From NCBI GenBank assembly GCA_903929765.1, contig CAIYVX010000101.1, forward strand, positions 1 to 32,430: a stretch of 32,430 bases of DNA, in the 5' to 3' direction. Shown here in pieces: positions 1 through 7,125 of this stretch. A model generated the notes under the pieces. It saw only the letters and a list, made by a program, of their open reading frames with translations. It searched no databases and was not told the DNA's origin. This DNA is from an uncultured Planctomycetia bacterium. GTDB taxonomy: Bacteria > Planctomycetota > Phycisphaerae > FEN-1346 > JAACEH01. The position numbers and the translations under genes are program-made. Each line of letters begins with the position of its first letter. The stretch's first letter is position 1.

Positions 1-38
1 CGGCACAGTACGCCGGGCCACGCCACCAAGAATGATAC

Positions 39-70
39 GGAGGACCAACTCGCGGACGAGTCGGCCCTCC
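39..70 (-). terminator. RNA hairpin downstream of gspF (possible operon 3' end)
   Basis: Read on the minus strand this is a 14-bp stem with a 4-nt loop UCCG, a member of the UNCG tetraloop class. Two of the 14 pairs are G-U wobbles that exist only in the minus-strand RNA; on the plus strand those positions are A-C mismatches. This suggests the structure is transcribed from the minus strand, about 55 nt past the gspF stop. No U-run follows, so it is not a standard intrinsic terminator. It could be a 3' stabilising hairpin or part of a structured element extending beyond the window. Confidence 0.45.
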
Positions 71-124
71 GAGCGGATAGACCCCTCCATTAGCGCCCGC
101 GCGGGACGCCAGGTTATCCGCATT

Positions 125-1348
125 CTATTTCGTTATCACCCTGCTGATCGTGAAGATCGGCAACAGGAGCGAAATCGCGATGCCGCCGACGATCAGGCCC
201 ATGAAGGCGATCAGGAGCGGTTCGAGCATGGTGGTCAGGCGTTTGGCGGCGTCCTTGAGTTCGCGGTCGCAGAAGCTGCTGACGCGCAGGAGAACGTCGC
301 CGAGGCGGCCGGCCTTCTCCCCGGCGAAGATCATTTGCGAGGTGGTCACGGGAATCAGGTCGGTGCAGAAGAACTGGTCGGCCAGGGTCTCGCCCTCGCT
401 GACGCGTTCGATGGCCCGGTCGAAGACGGCCCGGAAATGTTCGTTGCCGGCGGTGCGACGGGCGATTTCCAGGGCGGTAATCACGGGCACGCCGGCTGAG
501 ATCATCGTGCCCAGCGCGCGGAAGGCCCGGGCAATGTAAAACTTCAGACAGACGGCGCCCAGGAGCGGAGAGCGAATCTTGATCAGGTCGGCCAGGCGCC
601 GGCCCGCCGGATAGCGCAGAAAAAGGATCGCCCCGCCGACGACCACGACCAGGCCCAGGACGAGCAGCAGCCAGTGGCCCGTGACAAAGTCGCTCAGGGC
701 AATCAGCACCCGCGTCGGCAACGGCAACAGGGCCTGTTTGCTGGCGAAGATTTTGGTAAATTTCGGCAGCACGACCGTCATCAGAACCACCACCACGAGC
801 ACGGAGAGGCAGAGCAGGAAAATCGGATAGGTCACGGCCCCGACGATCTTGCGTCGCGTTTCAAACGTCTCGACCAGATAGTCGCTGACGTTGTTGAGCA
901 TCTGGCCCAGGTGGCCGGACGACTCGCCGGCGCGGACCAGGCTGACGAACATGGGATTGAACTGTTTAGGATGCTTTTCGAGGGCCTCGCTCAGGGGCTG
1001 GCCGCTTTCGACGCCGCGGGCGATCTGCCGCAGGATGTCCTGAAAGGTCGGGTTGACGGTCTGCTGGACCAGGGTGTCGAGGGCCTCGGCAATGGGCACG
1101 CCGCTGTCGACCATGACGGCCAACTGGGTGGCGAAGTGGACGATGTCGCTCTGTTTGACGCGCGGGCGGCCGATCTGGAGGTTGAAGAGCCCACCAAGCG
1201 AGCCGCCGGCGCTGCGTACGGCGACCGAGAGGACGCTCTTGCCTTCCTGCCGCAATTGCCGCACGACATCTTCCTGAGAACCGGCGACGAGGACGCCCGA
1301 GGCCAGCCCGCCCCGCGCGTCGCGTGCCCGATAGGCAAATTGTGCCAT
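125..1348 (-). CDS. gspF: Type II secretion / type IV pilus inner-membrane platform protein (GspF/PilC family)
   Basis: A 407-residue polytopic inner-membrane protein of normal family length, the platform onto which the assembly ATPase docks to drive pilus or pseudopilus polymerisation. It has two T2SSF domains, about residues 68-190 and 270-393. Membrane segments are visible near residues 172-196, 223-244 and 374-398. The family-typical DSGVPIAEAL (81-90) and SAGVPVITALEIAR (about 284-297) mark the two repeats. The ATG is preceded by a strong AGGAGG 5 nt upstream. It is the last gene of the minus-strand pilus operon. It is separated from gspE by 191 bp holding a heptamer tandem array and a hairpin repeat, an unusually long gap for this operon. 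Family assignment is secure; whether the machine exports proteins or builds pili is not decided by this gene. Confidence 0.95.
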   Translation of the reverse strand: MAQFAYRARDARGGLASGVLVAGSQEDVVRQLRQEGKSVLSVAVRSAGGSLGGLFNLQIGRPRVKQSDIVHFATQLAVMVDSGVPIAEALDTLVQQTVNPTFQDILRQIARGVESGQPLSEALEKHPKQFNPMFVSLVRAGESSGHLGQMLNNVSDYLVETFETRRKIVGAVTYPIFLLCLSVLVVVVLMTVVLPKFTKIFASKQALLPLPTRVLIALSDFVTGHWLLLVLGLVVVVGGAILFLRYPAGRRLADLIKIRSPLLGAVCLKFYIARAFRALGTMISAGVPVITALEIARRTAGNEHFRAVFDRAIERVSEGETLADQFFCTDLIPVTTSQMIFAGEKAGRLGDVLLRVSSFCDRELKDAAKRLTTMLEPLLIAFMGLIVGGIAISLLLPIFTISRVITK

Positions 1349-1366
1349 AAGAACCTCCTGAAAACA

Positions 1367-1438
1367 GGCTTAAGGCTTAAGGCTTAAGGCTTAAGGCTTA
1401 AGGCTTAAGGCTTAAGGCTTAAGGCTTAAGGCTTAAGG
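1367..1438. repeat. Heptanucleotide tandem array, about 10 x GGCTTAA
   Basis: Ten perfect head-to-tail copies of GGCTTAA followed by a final GG, located 19 bp upstream of the gspF start codon on the 5' side of its ribosome binding site. On the transcribed strand it reads TTAAGCC. There is no spacer diversity, so it is not a CRISPR. Arrays of this sort gain and lose units by slipped-strand replication, so the gspE-gspF distance may vary between cells. Confidence 0.95.
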
Positions 1439-1477
1439 AACAGCAACAACAGCTTCCAATTCTGGTGGTTTATTCTT

Positions 1478-1508
1478 CATGGCCCGTCTTCGCCGGACCA
1501 TGCCACCC
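1478..1508. repeat. Divergent copy of the CATGGCGG hairpin repeat (family R1)
   Basis: CATGGCCCG pairs with CGGACCATG (8 of 9) around a TCTTCGC loop and is followed by CCACCC. The same architecture and trailing CCACC recur at 7087-7118, 18573-18604 and 27262-27292. This copy has diverged most in the stem. It lies in the gspE-gspF gap. Confidence 0.6.
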
Positions 1509-1539
1509 ACGGTTTTTCTTATTCCACAATAACTACGCG

Positions 1540-3249
1540 TTAGCGGTCTTCGCTGGCCTGAATCACTTCTTCCAGCGTAGTGATGCCCGCGCGGACCTTC
1601 TTCATGCCGTCGGTCCGCAGGGTGGACAGATTGTTCCGAGCCGCGGCGGCGCGAATCTCGGCCAGGGCGGCGCCGCTGATAATCAACTCACGAATCTCTT
1701 CATTGACTGACAAAAGCTCATATATTCCGATGCGTCCCTGAAAACCCGTGCCGCGGCACTTCGGGCAACCCCGGCCGCGATAGAACGTTTCCAGGTCTGC
1801 GATGGCGCTGCCGCCCAGTCGGCGCAACGGCTCCGGCGGCGTGTAGGTCTCGCGGCAATGCGTGCAGATTTTCCGCACCAGACGCTGAGCCAGGATGCCG
1901 ACCACGCTGGCGGCGACCAGGTACGGCTCGATGCCGACGTTGGCCAAGCGCGTCACGGCTGAGGCGGCGTCGTTGGTGTGGAGCGTAGTGATGACCAGGT
2001 GGCCGGTCAGGGCGGCCTGGACGGCGATGGCCGCCGTCTCCGGGTCGCGGACCTCGCCGACCATGATGATGTCCGGGTCCTGCCGCAGGAGGCTGCGCAG
2101 GGCCGTGGCAAAGGTGAAGCCGATCTTTTCGTTGGTCTGAAACTGGTTGATGCCGTGGAGGTTGAACTCGATCGGATCCTCGACGGTCGAGATGTTGACC
2201 TCGGGGGAATTCAGTTCGTTCAGGACGCTGTAGAGCGTGGTGGTCTTGCCGCTGCCGGTCGGTCCGGTGACCAGGAGAACGCCGTTGGGCGCGGCGATCA
2301 GCCGCCGGAACTCCACGAGCATGTCCCCCTCGAAGCCGAGTTTCTCCAGGTTTACGAGGGTGCTGCGGTCGTCGAAAATGCGGATGACGACCTTCTCGCC
2401 GTGCGGTCCGGGCAGCGTGCTGATGCGCAAGTCGATGGGCCGGCCTTGCATCATGACGTGGATGCCGCCGTCCTGCGGCAGGCGGCGCTCGGAAATGTCG
2501 AGCTGGCTCATGATCTTGAGGCGGCTGACCAGGGCGGCGTGCATGCGGTGCGGCGGCTTGAACATTTCGGCCAGCGTGCCGTCGACGCGGTAGCGGACGC
2601 GGGTCTCATTGTCGTCCGGCTCGATGTGGATGTCGGAAGCATTCTGCCGCACGGCGTCGAAAACCAGGTAGTTGATCAGCTTGACGACCGGCGAATGGTC
2701 GGAGACGTCCTCGACAGAGATGTCCTCGACCTGCTCCTCGCTCAGGGCGAAGTCGTCCGCGCTGAGGTTATCCATGATGTCGTCGATGACGAAAACCTTA
2801 CCCGTATCGACGTGTGTTTCCAGCGTGCCGACGATGTCGCGGGCCGAGGCGGCCACGACCTGAATCTGGCACTTGGCCAGGGTGGCCATTTCGTCGATCA
2901 GAAACATGTTCGACGGTTCGGTCATGGCCACGGTCAACATGTCCCGGATCTTGAACAGCGGCAGCACTTTGTGTCGCTCGAGAAAATCCCGCGGCAAGGT
3001 GTCGATCACGGACGCGTCGATGAGCTTCGGCGTCAACAGGGCATAGGGCACGCCGAAGCTTTGGGCCAGGGCGTTGACGATGTCGTCCTCGGTGCAACTG
3101 CCCATTTCGATGAGAATCTCGCCGAGCAGGCGGCGCTGGGCGCTTTGGCGCTGCGCCGCCAGAGCGGCGGCCACCTGCTCGGTCGTCACCACGCCCTGGC
3201 GGACCAGGACGTCTCCGAGCCGCAAACGTTCTATAGTTGTCGCCACCAT
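1540..3249 (-). CDS. gspE: Assembly ATPase of type II secretion / type IV pilus (GspE/PilB family)
   Basis: A cytoplasmic hexameric AAA-like ATPase of 569 residues that powers pseudopilus or pilus extension. An N-terminal MshEN/T2SSE_N region (about 10-140) with the LGDVLVRQGVVT signature precedes the motor. Walker A is GPTGSGKT (329-336), the Asp box surrounds IFDDRS (291-296), Walker B is IIMVGE (394-399), and the His box is HLVITTLHTN (417-426). Two CxxC pairs (C462/C465 and C495/C498) form the zinc-binding tetracysteine module typical of extension ATPases and absent from the retraction ATPase PilT. The ATG follows GGGAGG by about 8 nt. The STAS gene ends upstream with a 16-bp gap. The MshEN region binds c-di-GMP in some homologues; with the HD-GYP gene two genes away this is a plausible but unproven link. 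Confidence 0.95.
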   Translation of the reverse strand: MVATTIERLRLGDVLVRQGVVTTEQVAAALAAQRQSAQRRLLGEILIEMGSCTEDDIVNALAQSFGVPYALLTPKLIDASVIDTLPRDFLERHKVLPLFKIRDMLTVAMTEPSNMFLIDEMATLAKCQIQVVAASARDIVGTLETHVDTGKVFVIDDIMDNLSADDFALSEEQVEDISVEDVSDHSPVVKLINYLVFDAVRQNASDIHIEPDDNETRVRYRVDGTLAEMFKPPHRMHAALVSRLKIMSQLDISERRLPQDGGIHVMMQGRPIDLRISTLPGPHGEKVVIRIFDDRSTLVNLEKLGFEGDMLVEFRRLIAAPNGVLLVTGPTGSGKTTTLYSVLNELNSPEVNISTVEDPIEFNLHGINQFQTNEKIGFTFATALRSLLRQDPDIIMVGEVRDPETAAIAVQAALTGHLVITTLHTNDAASAVTRLANVGIEPYLVAASVVGILAQRLVRKICTHCRETYTPPEPLRRLGGSAIADLETFYRGRGCPKCRGTGFQGRIGIYELLSVNEEIRELIISGAALAEIRAAAARNNLSTLRTDGMKKVRAGITTLEEVIQASEDR

Positions 3250-3265
3250 GGCTACGTCCTCCCGG

Positions 3266-3694
3266 TCACGCCTTCACCTTGGATTTCGCCTTCGGCGCGG
3301 CCGTCATCTTCTCGGCCGGCGGACTGGCTCCACTTTCGGCGGCCACGCAGCCGACCGTGTAGCCGTATGACTTCACGGCTTCGGACACGCCGGGGAAAAT
3401 CTCGAACTTACGGTCGAAGCGCGTCAGTTCGAAAATTTTGGCGCAGGTTTGGTCCAGGCCGCAGACCTTGACCAGGCCGGTGTTGCCCTCGACCTGGTCG
3501 CGAAACCAGAGCAAGGCCTCCAGACCGGCGGAATCCATGGTCGAGGTCTGGAGGAAGTTGAGGACGAACCAGAGGTTCTCCGGAACGGCCTGTTGCTCGG
3601 CCACGGCCCGGAACTCCTTCACGGCGTCGCCGGAAAATTCCGCTTCCACGCTGATGACCACCACGTCTCCAAATTTTTCCGCCCTGGTCGGCAT
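3266..3694 (-). CDS. STAS-domain protein (anti-sigma-factor-antagonist-like)
   Basis: 142 residues. The STAS fold covers about residues 6-110, with the conserved DSAGLEALL segment. S55, in the position phosphorylated in SpoIIAA-type anti-sigma-factor antagonists, is present. The last 30 residues form an Ala/Pro/Lys-rich tail. Start chosen: the ATG at 3694 follows GGAGGT by 6 nt, inside the end of the upstream gene, with only 2 bp between that stop and this start, so translation is probably coupled. Longer in-frame starts upstream have no such ribosome binding site and would add a low-complexity Gly/Arg/Ala extension. No partner serine kinase or PP2C phosphatase lies in the window, so its switch partners are unknown. 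Its place between HD-GYP and GspE suggests it helps control pilus assembly. Confidence 0.85.
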   Translation of the reverse strand: MPTRAEKFGDVVVISVEAEFSGDAVKEFRAVAEQQAVPENLWFVLNFLQTSTMDSAGLEALLWFRDQVEGNTGLVKVCGLDQTCAKIFELTRFDRKFEIFPGVSEAVKSYGYTVGCVAAESGASPPAEKMTAAPKAKSKVKA

Positions 3695-3696
3695 GG

Positions 3697-5355
3697 TTAA
3701 GACCTCCGCGGCCCGGTGGCCTGAAGATTCAAGTCCAGTTCCCCGTGCTGGACCGGCAGACGGTCCAGCAATTTTCCCAGCCCGATTTCCATCAGGGCGT
3801 CGACGCAAGCGCCGTCGAACTGCGTGCCGGTGCAGCGGCGGATTTCTCGCTCCACTTCGGCCACGGGAATGGCCGGGCGATAGACCCGCGTGGAGGTCAT
3901 GGCGTCCAGGGCGTCGGCCAGGCCGATGATTCGGCCGTCGAGCGGCAAAGCCCTCTCGGCCAGGCCCTTGGGGTAGCCCCGTCCGTCGAGTCGCTCGTGG
4001 TGGTAGAGTACGCCGGCCATGACGCCCTCGAGTTCCTGGACGCCGGCCAGGATTTTCGCCCCGATCACGGGATGGGTTTTAATGACGTCGTATTCCTCGG
4101 CGTCGAGTTTCCCGGTCTTCATCAGAATCCGCTCGGGCACGCCGATCTTGCCGATGTCGTGAAGCAGTCCGGCCAGGTAGATTCTTTCGACGTTCTCGAC
4201 CGGCTGCCCCAGGCGGCGGGCGATCTCGCGGGAAATAATGGCCACGCGCTCCGAGTGGCCGCAAGTGTAGGGATCTTTGGCCTCGATGGCGGAAACCAGG
4301 GCCTTGATCGCCCCGAGCATCAACCGCCGCAGGTTCCCGTAGAGGTGCGAGTTCTCCACCGAGACCGAGATCGTTCCGGAGAGCGAAGAGACCAACTTCA
4401 CGTCCGCCGAGGCGAACTCCCGATCCTGGCACTTGTTGAAGGCGATGATCACGCCGTAGAGCGTATGGCCCTGCCGCAGCGGCACCAGAATCATGTTCCG
4501 CACGCCCGGGGCCAGACGGCGCAGATGCTCGGAGGAACCGCAATCGTTGGCGATGATCGCTTCGCGGCCGTCCATCAGGTCGCGTTCGTAGTGGCGGTAG
4601 AGGCCGAGCAGGTCATTTTCCAAGAGCGGCGCGGCGCCGACCGTCACCATTCGCGGCACCTGGGTTTGGTTGTCGCGATAGAGCGCCGCCAGGCCTTCCA
4701 CTTCCAGGAACTCCAGCAACTCCGAGCAGGTGGCCATGAAGAAGTCGTCGGAAGGTTCAGAAACGCGAATCTTGCCGGCCATGCGCTGGTAGAGCGTGAT
4801 TTCCTCGTAACCCTGAGAGAGTTCCTGGCTGACCTGGGAGATTTCGTCCTCGGCCTCCAGGCGGCGCACATACTCATCACCGAAGCGGGCGATCAGGCCG
4901 ACCATCCGCCGCCGGGCCGCCCGGTCGAGGACCGGCTCGCCGGCCAGCCGCCCGGACACTTCCGCTTCCGCAACGCCGGACTCGGCGGCCAGACGCGCCG
5001 CTGCGACCGCTCGTTGCTCGGCCGATTCCAGAACCACCGTGGCCACGACCAGGGCCGAGGCGTTGCGGCGGCGGACCGGCGCGGCCAGAGAGATCAGGCC
5101 TTCGGTCAGGGTGGCACTGGCGCCCTGCCCCGACTTGAACACGGCGGCCACCTGCTCCTGCATGGCCCGGCGCAACGAGGGCGTGCGGGCCACCAGGCCC
5201 ACGAGCGTGGTCGAAAATCCGACCGGCATCCAGAACTGGCCGTCGGGCGTCCAGGCCACAAAGGCCAGGCCCGTCAGGTCGGCCAGCTCGCGACACCACG
5301 AGTCGATCCGTTCGGACGGCAGCGGCGGCTGATCCGGCAAATTATCTTTAACCAC
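3697..5355 (-). CDS. GAF + HD-GYP protein, probable c-di-GMP phosphodiesterase
   Basis: 552 residues from a GTG start preceded by GGGGAGAG; the ATG 48 nt upstream would overlap the receiver gene and lacks a ribosome binding site. Order: a poorly conserved N-terminal sensor-like region (about 15-150), a coiled-coil-like stretch (155-195), a GAF domain (205-335), then HD-GYP (345-520). All hallmark residues are present: H367 (GHSER), H399-D400 in LLHDIGKIGVP, HHERLDGRGYP (452-462), and the trailing ADALDAMTS. These bind the metal centre that hydrolyses c-di-GMP in characterised HD-GYP enzymes. No membrane segment is seen. The receiver gene ends 20 bp upstream and the STAS gene starts 2 bp downstream, so the three probably act as one signalling unit in the pilus operon. 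The GAF ligand is unknown. Confidence 0.92.
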   Translation of the reverse strand: MVKDNLPDQPPLPSERIDSWCRELADLTGLAFVAWTPDGQFWMPVGFSTTLVGLVARTPSLRRAMQEQVAAVFKSGQGASATLTEGLISLAAPVRRRNASALVVATVVLESAEQRAVAAARLAAESGVAEAEVSGRLAGEPVLDRAARRRMVGLIARFGDEYVRRLEAEDEISQVSQELSQGYEEITLYQRMAGKIRVSEPSDDFFMATCSELLEFLEVEGLAALYRDNQTQVPRMVTVGAAPLLENDLLGLYRHYERDLMDGREAIIANDCGSSEHLRRLAPGVRNMILVPLRQGHTLYGVIIAFNKCQDREFASADVKLVSSLSGTISVSVENSHLYGNLRRLMLGAIKALVSAIEAKDPYTCGHSERVAIISREIARRLGQPVENVERIYLAGLLHDIGKIGVPERILMKTGKLDAEEYDVIKTHPVIGAKILAGVQELEGVMAGVLYHHERLDGRGYPKGLAERALPLDGRIIGLADALDAMTSTRVYRPAIPVAEVEREIRRCTGTQFDGACVDALMEIGLGKLLDRLPVQHGELDLNLQATGPRRS

Positions 5356-5375
5356 AAGTCTCTCCCCGAACGAAA

Positions 5376-5762
5376 TTAGGCTTCGGCCGCCACACCGACG
5401 CATTCGTTGACTTTGGCCAACAGGTCGCGCGGGCTGAATGGTTTAGTCATAACGTATTTGATATTCGTCCCGGCCGTGGCGGCGCCGTCCACCTCGAAGC
5501 CCTTGGCCGTCAGCAGGATGACCGGTATCTCGGCCGTGGCCGGATTGCGGGCCAGGGCCGCGGCCAGTTCCAGGCCGCTCAGGTAAGGCATCTGGAGGTC
5601 GGTGACGATGGCCAGAGGATGGATGCGGCCGGCCAACTCCAGAGCTTCGCGTCCGTCCAGGGCCATGACCACGTCAAAGCCACCCTTCTGAAGTTTGATC
5701 TGCACCACATGCAGAATGTGTGCTTCGTCATCAGCGATCAGAATTTTCCGGTTGTCGTTCAT
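5376..5762 (-). CDS. Single-domain response regulator (CheY-like receiver)
   Basis: 128 residues, one receiver domain without output domain. Acidic pocket D11-D12 (ILIADDE), phospho-acceptor D55 (VTDLQMP), T85 (LLTAKG) and K107 (MTKPFS) are all in place, so it should be phosphorylatable. The ATG at 5762 follows GGAGAGGGG; a start 27 nt further upstream lacks support. No histidine kinase is encoded in the window. It lies immediately upstream of the HD-GYP gene. Separate receiver and HD-GYP proteins resemble a split version of the common REC-HD-GYP (RpfG-type) fusion, so it may deliver a phospho-signal to that enzyme in trans (inference). Confidence 0.93.
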   Translation of the reverse strand: MNDNRKILIADDEAHILHVVQIKLQKGGFDVVMALDGREALELAGRIHPLAIVTDLQMPYLSGLELAAALARNPATAEIPVILLTAKGFEVDGAATAGTNIKYVMTKPFSPRDLLAKVNECVGVAAEA

Positions 5763-5824
5763 CGTCCCCTCTCCTTGCGCTCCGCGCATTAATTCCCTCG
5801 GCGATCAATCCCTGAGCCGTTTAC

Positions 5825-7063
5825 TTACTGCTTGCTATCTTCCTTCGCCGGGCTATTGGCACCCAGCTTCCAATTTTTCGGTTCGACCGTGGCCATGCGC
5901 GAACCAAGTCCGGTGGCCTTAGCCGTGGCAATGGCGCCGCCGAACTCGGCCCAGACTTCGTTGGCCTCATCGCCGCGACCCTGGGCCTGGAGCGTGCGGA
6001 CCAGCACCACGGCGACCAGCGTCGGATTCGCCGTTCGATCAATGGCGGCCCGCAACCACCCCTCGGCCGCCTTCAGATCGCCCTGAGCATAGTGAACGTA
6101 ACCCAGAAGGGCCTGGGCCTCGGCATGTTTCGGATTAATCTCCAGAACCTTGAGCAGCCGCCCGAGCGCCGCCTGATCGTGATGCTCGGCGACGTACACT
6201 TCCGCCAGATGGAAGTTCCACTCGGCGTTGCCCGGCTCCACCTGGCAGAGTTTCGCGTAGCCCTCTTCGGCTTCTTCGTAGCGTCCCAACTTGAGGTCAC
6301 AGTCGGCCAGGGCGACTTTGAAAGCCGTTTTGTTGCTAGTGTCGCCGCCCTGGGCCATGATTTCCTGGAGCAGCGGACGGGCCAGTTCAGGCTGCCCGCC
6401 GGCCGCCAGGGCCAGGGCCAGCCGCTGCCGGGCGTCGCGGTCGCCCGGCTGTTCCCGCAGGATGCGTCGCAGGCAGGTTATGGCGGCGCTGTAATCGCCT
6501 TTCATCGTGTAAAGATCGGCCAGGGCGCTCTGCACGCCGACGTGGGTGCTGAACTGGCCCTCGTAGCGGGAGAGAATTTCCAGCCCCTTGGCCGCCTTAC
6601 CCTGACGAACGTAGAGTTCCGCCAGGCAGATCAGGTAATCGGGGTCATTGGGGTCGAGGATCTGGGCCTGGGCCAGCGCGGCCAGGGCCTCGTCGGTCTG
6701 GCCGGAAAGTTCCTTGAGCAAGCCCTCGCCGTACCAGACCTCGGCCGTCTTCGGCGCCACCGTGCGGGCCAGGTCGAGATAACCCTGGGCCTCGTGGTAA
6801 TGGCCTTCCTTCATGGCCACCTTAGCCGCCAGGACGTAGGCCGGAATGCAGGGTTCCTTGGAGGCTACGATCCGGGCCAACTGGGCCTTGCAGGAGGGCA
6901 GCTTGTCGTTTTCGTAATCCTCCAGGGCGACCTGGAAGGCGACTTTGTTGCGGGCCAGTTCCCAGTTGGCCCGGACTTCTTCGTTGGCCTTGCGCTGCGC
7001 GTCACATCCGGCCACCAGCGCCGCCAGACCGCCGCACGCCAACAGGTATCCGATTAATTTCAT
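5825..7063 (-). CDS. TPR-repeat lipoprotein of the pilus/secretion operon
   Basis: 412 residues. The N terminus is a lipoprotein signal peptide with lipobox VAGC, acylated Cys at residue 20. The rest is nearly all tetratricopeptide repeats (for example AEVWYGEGLLKELSGQTDEA and the following units), at least six by eye, ending in an Ala-rich tail. Residue +2 after the Cys is Asp, which in enterobacteria would keep a lipoprotein in the inner membrane; whether that rule holds here is unknown. Start: ATG behind AAGGGG. It lies directly downstream of the secretin gene with the R1 hairpin in the 62-bp gap. By position and architecture it resembles the TPR pilotins or PilF-type lipoproteins that help secretins assemble, but sequence alone does not prove that role. 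Confidence 0.8.
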   Translation of the reverse strand: MKLIGYLLACGGLAALVAGCDAQRKANEEVRANWELARNKVAFQVALEDYENDKLPSCKAQLARIVASKEPCIPAYVLAAKVAMKEGHYHEAQGYLDLARTVAPKTAEVWYGEGLLKELSGQTDEALAALAQAQILDPNDPDYLICLAELYVRQGKAAKGLEILSRYEGQFSTHVGVQSALADLYTMKGDYSAAITCLRRILREQPGDRDARQRLALALAAGGQPELARPLLQEIMAQGGDTSNKTAFKVALADCDLKLGRYEEAEEGYAKLCQVEPGNAEWNFHLAEVYVAEHHDQAALGRLLKVLEINPKHAEAQALLGYVHYAQGDLKAAEGWLRAAIDRTANPTLVAVVLVRTLQAQGRGDEANEVWAEFGGAIATAKATGLGSRMATVEPKNWKLGANSPAKEDSKQ

Positions 7064-7086
7064 GGTTTTCCCCTTGTTCTTTTATT

Positions 7087-7118
7087 CATGGCGGCAAACA
7101 GCGGCCGCCATGCCACCC
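7087..7118. repeat. CATGGCGG hairpin repeat (family R1)
   Basis: Perfect 9-bp stem CATGGCGGC / GCCGCCATG with an 8-nt loop, followed by CCACCC. It lies between the secretin stop and the TPR lipoprotein start. It is almost identical to copies at 18573-18604 and 27262-27292, all in the same orientation on the plus strand. Confidence 0.85.
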
Positions 7119-7125
7119 GCGTTCT

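Noticed and set aside
1367-1438. Possible CRISPR array
   Set aside because: The 7-bp units are head to tail with no spacers and there are no cas genes.
1978-3471. Long open frame (about 500 codons) on the plus strand opposite gspE
   Set aside because: It is the antisense shadow of a secure GspE gene in GC-rich DNA; its translation is low-complexity Asp/Val/Gly/Arg-rich and has no recognisable domain. The same applies to plus-strand frames opposite the HD-GYP gene, the secretin, pilM and uvrB.
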